DNA of 9,743 bases from Armatimonadota bacterium (GTDB taxonomy: Bacteria; Armatimonadota; SYMT01). Under the pieces are notes generated by a model, which searched no databases, had not been told where the DNA came from, and saw nothing but the letters and a program-made list of their open reading frames with translations. The stretch is from positions 1 through 9,743 of the forward strand of contig JAJFMS010000107.1 of the NCBI GenBank assembly GCA_020696885.1, in the 5' to 3' direction. Position 1 is the stretch's first letter. The number at the start of each line of letters is the position of its first letter. This document shows, piece by piece, positions 5,720 to 9,743 of this stretch. The position numbers and the translations under genes are program-made.

Positions 5720-7108
5720 ATGTATCGAACCATGGGTTGGGGGCTCGGCCTGGCGCTGGTCGCAGCCGTTGCGGCGGGGAACGGCGCACGGGCGGCGGAA
5801 GCGGAGTGGGAGTCCCTGCTGCCGGAGGTGGAGCCGTCCCAGGCGGCAGTGGCCGGGCAGTGGCGGAAAGCGGGCGGCGCGCTCTCCGTCTCCGCCGCCG
5901 AGGGCGCCCGGCTGATGCTCCCCGCAGCTCCCCAGGGCGAGTATGACCTGCGGACCACGTTCACCCGCGGCACTGGCCGCGACTCCGTCGGCCTGGTGGT
6001 GGTGCAGGGCGGCCGGCAGGTGGTGTTCGAGGTCGACGCGTGGGGCAGCCACCTCGCAGGCTTCCAGAACATCCGCGGGCGGAGCATCCGGGAGAACCCC
6101 ACCCGGCGCGAGAACTTCCCGCTGGAGAACAACCGGCGCTACACGATGACCGTGGAAGTCCGGAAGGGCCTGATCCGCGGGCTGCTGGACGGCAAGGAGG
6201 TCTCCTCCTACCGCACGGACGGCGGCGACGTGGCGCTGCCGGACCTCTGGTCCCTGCCCTCCCCCACTCACCTCGGCCTCGTGGCCTGGCAGAGCAACAC
6301 CACCTTCCACGCCGTGGAACTCCGGATGGTGAGCGGGACCGTCGACCGGTCCGCGCGCGCCACCTCGCCGGCGCCCGGCACCCCCGCGCCGCGCCAGCCC
6401 GCCGAGAGCGCGCCCAGCCCCGCCAACGCCCGCGGGGGCGGCAAGCGGGTATTGATGATCATCGCGAACCACCACTTCTTCTTCCGCGAGTACGGCGATC
6501 CGCGCTCCGAGTTCGAGCGCGCCGGGTTCCGCGTAACGGTGGCGGCCGGGCGGAAGTCGCCCTGCGATCCCCACCCGGGCTCCGGGCAGAACGGCAGCGG
6601 CGTCGTGCAGCCGGACCTGGCGCTAAGCGAAGTCCGCGCCAGCGACTATGACGCTGTGCTCTTCTCCGGCGGCTGGGGCGCCTCGGCTTACCAGTACGCT
6701 TTCAATGGCCGGTATAACTACGCGCCCTACAACGGTGATCGGGCCACCAAGGCGGAGGCGAACCGGATCATCGGCGAGTTCATCGCGCAGGACAAGTACG
6801 TGGCCGCGCTCTGCAACGGCGTCTCCGTGCTGGCCTGGGCTCGGGTGAACGGCCGAAGCCCCCTGTCCGGGAAGCGCGTGTGCGCCCCGGTCCGCGAGGC
6901 GGCCGCCGGCATCTACAACGGCCGCCCGGCGCAGCCCTCGTGCCGCTGGCACCCGGAATCCAACGGCGCCATCCTCTCGCCGCCCGGCGCGCTCGGCCAG
7001 CCCGGCACCGCCGCGGACGACGTGATGGTAGACGGCAAGATCCTTACCGGCGAGGACGACATCTCCGCGCGGGAGATGGGTCGCCGCCTGGTCTCGCTGC
7101 TGCGGTAG
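5720..7108 (+). CDS. Secreted LamG-like / DJ-1-PfpI fusion protein
   Basis: This 462-residue protein has a signal peptide: MYRTMGWGLGLALVAAV, then AAGNGARAA with probable cleavage near residues 25-26. Residues about 30-205 resemble the concanavalin/LamG-like DUF1080 fold seen in sugar-binding and glycoside-processing proteins (YDLRTTFTRG, GFQNIRGRSI, NRRYTMTVEVRKGLIRGLLD, HLGLVAWQSNTTFHAVELRM). A linker of about 35 residues rich in P, A and S follows. From K242 it is a DJ-1/PfpI domain: RVLMIIANHHFFFREYGDPR, SDYDAVLFSGGWG, and the nucleophile elbow AALCNGVSVLAWA with C365. It ends with VDGKILTGEDDISAREMGRR, typical of this superfamily. In DJ-1/PfpI proteins the elbow cysteine acts with a nearby His or Glu in hydrolase, glyoxalase or deglycase reactions. 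The substrate here is unknown. Export plus a carbohydrate-binding-like domain suggests an envelope or extracellular sugar-linked role, which is inference. Confidence 0.85.
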   Translation: MYRTMGWGLGLALVAAVAAGNGARAAEAEWESLLPEVEPSQAAVAGQWRKAGGALSVSAAEGARLMLPAAPQGEYDLRTTFTRGTGRDSVGLVVVQGGRQVVFEVDAWGSHLAGFQNIRGRSIRENPTRRENFPLENNRRYTMTVEVRKGLIRGLLDGKEVSSYRTDGGDVALPDLWSLPSPTHLGLVAWQSNTTFHAVELRMVSGTVDRSARATSPAPGTPAPRQPAESAPSPANARGGGKRVLMIIANHHFFFREYGDPRSEFERAGFRVTVAAGRKSPCDPHPGSGQNGSGVVQPDLALSEVRASDYDAVLFSGGWGASAYQYAFNGRYNYAPYNGDRATKAEANRIIGEFIAQDKYVAALCNGVSVLAWARVNGRSPLSGKRVCAPVREAAAGIYNGRPAQPSCRWHPESNGAILSPPGALGQPGTAADDVMVDGKILTGEDDISAREMGRRLVSLLR

Positions 7109-7109
7109 A

Positions 7110-7121
7110 GCCCGTACGGGC
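7110..7121. repeat. 12-base perfect palindrome just after the DJ-1 fusion gene
   Basis: GCCCGTACGGGC is self-complementary and begins one base after the TAG stop. As RNA it gives only a 4-base stem with a GTAC loop and no T tract follows, so it is a weak terminator candidate or simply a binding-site-sized palindrome. Confidence 0.35.
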
Positions 7122-7293
7122 GGTGTTCGGTGGATCCCATCGGCCGTTGGTCGTGCCACCGGACAGAAGCCGGCGACCCGATATCCAAGTACCCACGACC
7201 TGCGTTCAGGAATCAAACGCCTGAAACCGCAACTCGTCGACCTCGTTGATCCGCATCCAGGCTGGGTAACAGAGACCATGACGGCATTGAGCC

Positions 7294-7312
7294 CGCGGCG
7301 AAGCACGCCGCG
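7294..7312. repeat. Short GC-rich hairpin upstream of the PRC-barrel gene
   Basis: CGCGGCG (7294-7300) and CGCCGCG (7306-7312) pair around the loop AAGCA. It lies 50 bases before the GTG start of the PRC-barrel gene and has no T tract. It could sit in the leader of that gene. The rest of the 253-base gap from 7109 to 7361 shows no gene. Confidence 0.35.
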
Positions 7313-7361
7313 AGAGGGTGCTGGTTGACCGCTGGCCTGGAACGGAGAGGAGGCGCACGCC

Positions 7362-7889
7362 GTGAGACCGATCGAGAAGCTGCTTGGAATGCCGGTGGTA
7401 ACGGCGGATGAGGGCACCCGCATCGGGATCGTGGAAGGCGTGGAGATCGATCCGCCCGCGGCTCGGATCGCGTACCTCCGCGTAAACCAGAGTGGCCCTG
7501 GCGGTCACTCGGTGCTTCCCTGGAGGGAGATCCAGTCGGTCGGGCAAGATGTGGTGGTGATCCGCTCCGCGACCGCGCTGCAGCGGGAAGTGCCGGCGAG
7601 CCAGCGCTCGCTGCTGACTCCCCACGTGGGCGACCGTCCCGTGGTAACCGCCAGCGGGGATCGGCTGGGCCGGGTAAACAGCTACGAGGTGGACGAAGTG
7701 ACCGGAGCGATCGGCCGGTATCGGATCACCGGTCTACTAGCAACGCTCAGCGGCTCCGCGGTCACGTTCCCACCGGAGTCGATCCTCACCTTCGGCCGGG
7801 ACGCGATCATTGTGGAAGATGCGGTTGCGCGTCGCCACCCGGACACACGAGAAGCGAAAGAGGAAGGCGCTCGGGCCGAACGGGATTAA
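7362..7889 (+). CDS. PRC-barrel domain protein with two barrels
   Basis: This 175-residue protein starts at GTG 7362 behind GGAGAGGAGG (7344-7353). Two similar beta-rich units are visible. Residues about 1-70 contain LLGMPVVTADEGTRIGIVEG, AYLRVN, VLPWREIQSVGQDVVVI; residues about 86-155 contain HVGDRPVVTASGDRLGRVNS, IGRYRIT, VTFPPESILTFGRDAIIVED. This is the PRC-barrel pattern: a G-rich turn, a second strand set, and a closing 'I...G.D.I.V' strand. PRC-barrel proteins include RimM-type ribosome maturation factors, photosynthetic reaction centre subunit H and YlmC/YmxH-like proteins of unknown role. There is no RimM N-terminal domain here. The charged tail (REAKEEGARAERD) is probably disordered. 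It stands alone, with a terminator-like hairpin 57 bases downstream. Confidence 0.85.
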   Translation: MRPIEKLLGMPVVTADEGTRIGIVEGVEIDPPAARIAYLRVNQSGPGGHSVLPWREIQSVGQDVVVIRSATALQREVPASQRSLLTPHVGDRPVVTASGDRLGRVNSYEVDEVTGAIGRYRITGLLATLSGSAVTFPPESILTFGRDAIIVEDAVARRHPDTREAKEEGARAERD

Positions 7890-7945
7890 CGCCGGACGAA
7901 CCGGCTGTGCTGGAGTACGCTAAAGGGAGACGGCTCGACTGCGAC

Positions 7946-7970
7946 GGCCCTCGAGCGGAGTTCGAGGGCC
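7946..7970 (+). terminator. Terminator-like hairpin after the PRC-barrel gene
   Basis: GGCCCTCGA (7946-7954) pairs perfectly with TCGAGGGCC (7962-7970) around a 7-base loop and is followed by TTAT. The T tract is short, so efficiency is uncertain. Because it lies only 15 bases before the ATG at 7986, it could instead sit in the leader of the next gene. Confidence 0.5.
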
Positions 7971-7985
7971 TTATACCGGGGTTAG

Positions 7986-8611
7986 ATGGCTCAAGCGATC
8001 CCGTTGATCCGGTCCCGCGGGACCGAGGACTGGCTCACGCGCGCGGCGGAAGATCCGGTGGCGCGGCATCCCAAGCACCTCCCGGAGACGCTCGACTTCC
8101 GAGATTCGGCTTCCCGCTCGTGCTGGCTCGGGGCAAGCTGGAGTTCCCGCTGGAGCTGACGGCGCAGGCGCACTACGCCCCGTTCATCGGCGAGGGGCGG
8201 TTCCTGGGCACGTTCCACGTGCACCCGAACGGACCCGAAGGCACGGCAGGCGCGGCTGGTAACCCGGCGCCGTTCTTCGACCCGCAAGACCTGGCGAACT
8301 CCCTGCGCTCCGACAATGCCGGCTTCCTGGACCTCCTGCTGGCAGGAGACCGGCTCTACGCACTGGTGCGCTCCAACCCGTACCTGTACATCAGCGCGCA
8401 CCATGTGAACCGGAACCCACTGCTGCTGCAGGAGCAGCACGGGGAGCTGCTGCGACGCCGCGGCTCTCGCGAGCCCGGCGACCCGGACTATGCCGAGCTT
8501 TACCGGAAGGCGGGCCTCTACTGGTTCCACCACTACCAGCTCGCCCTCTACGAAGGCGATCCACAGGAGCCGCTAAAGCGCACCATCACCCCGGAGGGCC
8601 GCTGGACTTAG
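7986..8611 (+). CDS. JAMM/MPN-like putative metalloprotease, apparently frameshifted near 8103
   Basis: Two adjoining frames together make one protein. From ATG 7986 the first reads MAQAIPLIRSRGTEDWLTRA, then DPVARHPKHLPETLDFR, with almost every codon ending in G or C. At about 8103 that codon signature moves to another frame, which reads FGFPLVLARGKLEFPLEL and runs to the stop at 8611. One missing base near 8103-8104 would restore a 208-residue product. In that corrected product GTFHVHPNG carries H78 and H80 followed by P81, and FFDPQDL supplies D99 and D102. This resembles the JAMM motif HxHP...S/T-x-x-D-L, although the serine position holds D99. The second frame alone stays open from a GTG at 7907, but its part before about 8098 has poor codon use and crosses the hairpin at 7946-7970, so that extension is unlikely to be real. 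It may be a pseudogene, a sequencing error or a genuine frameshift. The family assignment is moderate; the shift is well supported. Confidence 0.6.
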
Positions 8612-8629
8612 GGACTTCGAGCCCCCACC

Positions 8630-8649
8630 GCAGATGGACGCAGATAGGA
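8630..8649. repeat. Dispersed short repeat, copy 2
   Basis: GCAGATGGAC (8630-8639) and GCAGATAGGA (8640-8649) are degenerate units of the repeat seen at 53-79 and 9653-9682, in the same orientation. It lies in the 104-base gap between the convergent ends of the JAMM-like gene and the LysR gene. Confidence 0.65.
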
Positions 8650-8715
8650 AGGGACGCATCAAGGCTGGAAGTCGAGGAGGCACGTCGCCGCAGGTGAGCA
8701 TCGTCCCATCTGGGG

Positions 8716-9591
8716 CTAAGTCTTCTGCGGACCACAAAGCTCCAGGAAAGCGCGCGCGGCGTGGCTGAGTGCATCCGGCTGCCAGAGCACCGCGAGGGTC
8801 CGAGACGGTGCCGGTTCCGCGAGCGGCAGCACTCGCACTCCCGGCCGCGGCTCGATCGCCAGGCGCGGCAGGAGCGCGATGCCAAGTCCCGCCGCCACCA
8901 GCGCCAGCACCCCCTGTGCGCTGCCGCTCTCACACACAACGCGTGGCCGGAAACCGGCCGCCAGGCACGCGGCGTAGAGCGGATGCTCCGGCTCCTGCGC
9001 TTCGTGAACCCAGACAAAGTCCGCTTCCGCCGCCACCTCCAGCCGCACCGTCTCACATTGGGCCAGGGGATGGCCCTCGGGTACAGCCAGCGCGAGCGGA
9101 TCGTCCAGCAGAGGACGCACCTCCAACCCGGCGGCCTCACAGGGCAGGTGCACGAACCCGAGGTCGGCCTGGCCGCCCAGCACCGCCTGCGCCACCGCCC
9201 GCGCGGGCCGCAGCTCCCGGACCCGGATCTCGATGCCGGGAAAGTCTCGCCGGAAGCGGGCCAGCCACGGCGGCAGGAGGTGCTGATCCAGCGCCGGCAG
9301 CGCACACAGGGAGAGGCGGCCCCGCTCCAGCCCCGCCACCTGCTGCACCACCCGCTTCGCCTCCGCCTCCTGCTCCAGGATCCGCTCCGCCAGCGGCAGC
9401 AGCGCCTTCCCGGCGTCCGTCAGCGTCACCCGCCGCCCCTGCCGGTGGAAGAGCGGCGCCCCCAGCTCCGCCTCCAGCTTTCCGATCTGCTGCGAAAGGG
9501 ACGGCTGGGCCACGAACAGCTCGTCGGCCGCCCGGCTGAAGTGCAGCAGCCGCGCCGCAGCCGCGAAGTAGCGAAGCTGGAATATCTCCAT
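8716..9591 (-). CDS. LysR-family transcriptional regulator
   Basis: This 291-residue protein has the standard LysR layout and length. The N-terminal winged helix-turn-helix spans about residues 1-60: MEIFQLRYFAAAARLLHFSR, AADELFVAQPSLSQQIGKLE, then LGAPLFHRQGRRVTLTDAG. A linker helix runs to about 88. The effector-binding domain follows at about 90-290, beginning GRLSLCALPALDQHLLPPWL and showing GQADLGFVHLP, LALAVPEGHPLA and GVLALVAAGLGIALLPRLA. Such proteins form tetramers and respond to small molecules. The ligand cannot be told from sequence. LysR genes usually control a divergent neighbour, which would lie beyond the right edge here, past the repeat block. The ATG has no clear Shine-Dalgarno sequence. 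Confidence 0.95.
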   Translation of the reverse strand: MEIFQLRYFAAAARLLHFSRAADELFVAQPSLSQQIGKLEAELGAPLFHRQGRRVTLTDAGKALLPLAERILEQEAEAKRVVQQVAGLERGRLSLCALPALDQHLLPPWLARFRRDFPGIEIRVRELRPARAVAQAVLGGQADLGFVHLPCEAAGLEVRPLLDDPLALAVPEGHPLAQCETVRLEVAAEADFVWVHEAQEPEHPLYAACLAAGFRPRVVCESGSAQGVLALVAAGLGIALLPRLAIEPRPGVRVLPLAEPAPSRTLAVLWQPDALSHAARAFLELCGPQKT

Positions 9592-9605
9592 TCAGATACC
9601 GTTAG

Positions 9606-9642
9606 ACACAGAGGGACACAGATTGGTACAGAGGGACACAGA
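9606..9642. repeat. Tandem ACAGAGGGACACAGA repeat
   Basis: ACAGAGGGACACAGA occurs twice, near 9608-9622 and 9628-9642, separated by TTGGT. It lies directly upstream of the LysR start and next to the GCAGATGCAC block, so the two motifs may form one composite intergenic element. Confidence 0.7.
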
Positions 9643-9652
9643 GGAGTTAGCC

Positions 9653-9682
9653 GCAGATGCACGCGGATGCACGCAGATGGGG
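9653..9682. repeat. Dispersed short repeat, copy 3, three 10-base units
   Basis: GCAGATGCAC (9653-9662), GCGGATGCAC (9663-9672) and GCAGATGGGG (9673-9682) are in perfect 10-base register. It is the clearest copy in the window. The remaining bases to 9743 hold no gene I can support. Confidence 0.75.
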
Positions 9683-9743
9683 AGGGGCTAGCGTCGGGGA
9701 CGAAAAGAGTGCCGTTGTGGCATGACCGCTCCCGGAGTCGACT

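Noticed and set aside
5597..6574. 325-codon minus-strand frame and 203-codon plus frame at 6040
   Set aside because: Both are shadows of the LamG-DJ-1 gene, which has a strong ribosome site, a signal peptide and family motifs.
7986..8611. Programmed ribosomal frameshifting at about 8103
   Set aside because: There is no slippery heptamer or stop-codon context at the junction. A one-base deletion or read error is simpler.
8769..9539. 256-codon plus-strand frame
   Set aside because: It is P/A/R-rich low-complexity translation opposite a clear LysR gene.
9606..9682. CRISPR array or attachment site
   Set aside because: Units are only 10-15 bases, spacers are not unique sequences of regular length, and no cas or integrase gene is near.

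Overview
The window is about two-thirds GC with strongly G/C-ending codons. It carries short dispersed repeats of the type CGCAGATGCACGCAGATGGGG and ACAGAGGGACACAGA. This base composition, the repeats and the gene content fit a Gemmatimonadota bacterium, possibly of the Longimicrobiales. That placement is inference from style, not from a marker gene. There is no tRNA, rRNA, CRISPR array, transposase or phage gene.

Left part (1-5031), signalling. On the minus strand lie the C-terminal piece of a WYL-type regulator (481 to 1, open at the left edge) and a 609-residue GAF-GAF-PAS-PAS protein that stops straight after its second PAS domain and has no kinase module. Across a 163-base divergent spacer, the plus strand carries a tight three-gene cluster. 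It encodes a REC-PAS-HisKA_3-HATPase histidine kinase (2531-4006), a NarL/LuxR-type response regulator that overlaps it by 23 bases (3984-4679), and, 7 bases on, a YhbY-like CRM-domain RNA-binding protein (4687-5031). The kinase and regulator look like a matched pair. The sensor-only protein opposite could be an accessory input or a broken kinase.

Middle (5032-7361). A 355-base gap holds three inverted repeats: a 27-base palindrome, a 24-base imperfect pair whose arms are hairpins themselves, and a 71-base imperfect palindrome. Next come a 65-residue lipoprotein with a duplicated NDAAAAAN motif on the minus strand and, divergent from it, a secreted fusion of a LamG-like domain to a DJ-1/PfpI domain (5720-7108). 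A gap of about 250 bases follows and holds only small hairpins.

Right part (7362-9743). A two-domain PRC-barrel protein ends before a terminator-like hairpin. It is followed by a JAMM/MPN-like putative metalloprotease gene that appears to be split by a single-base frameshift near 8103. A LysR-type regulator then runs on the minus strand. The last 150 bases hold tandem short repeats and no gene.

The most unusual items are the secreted LamG-DJ-1 fusion next to the repeat-bearing lipoprotein, the frameshifted JAMM-like gene, the kinase-less sensor beside a WYL remnant, and the nested inverted repeats at 5087-5358. I found no clear multi-gene defence or mobile system.
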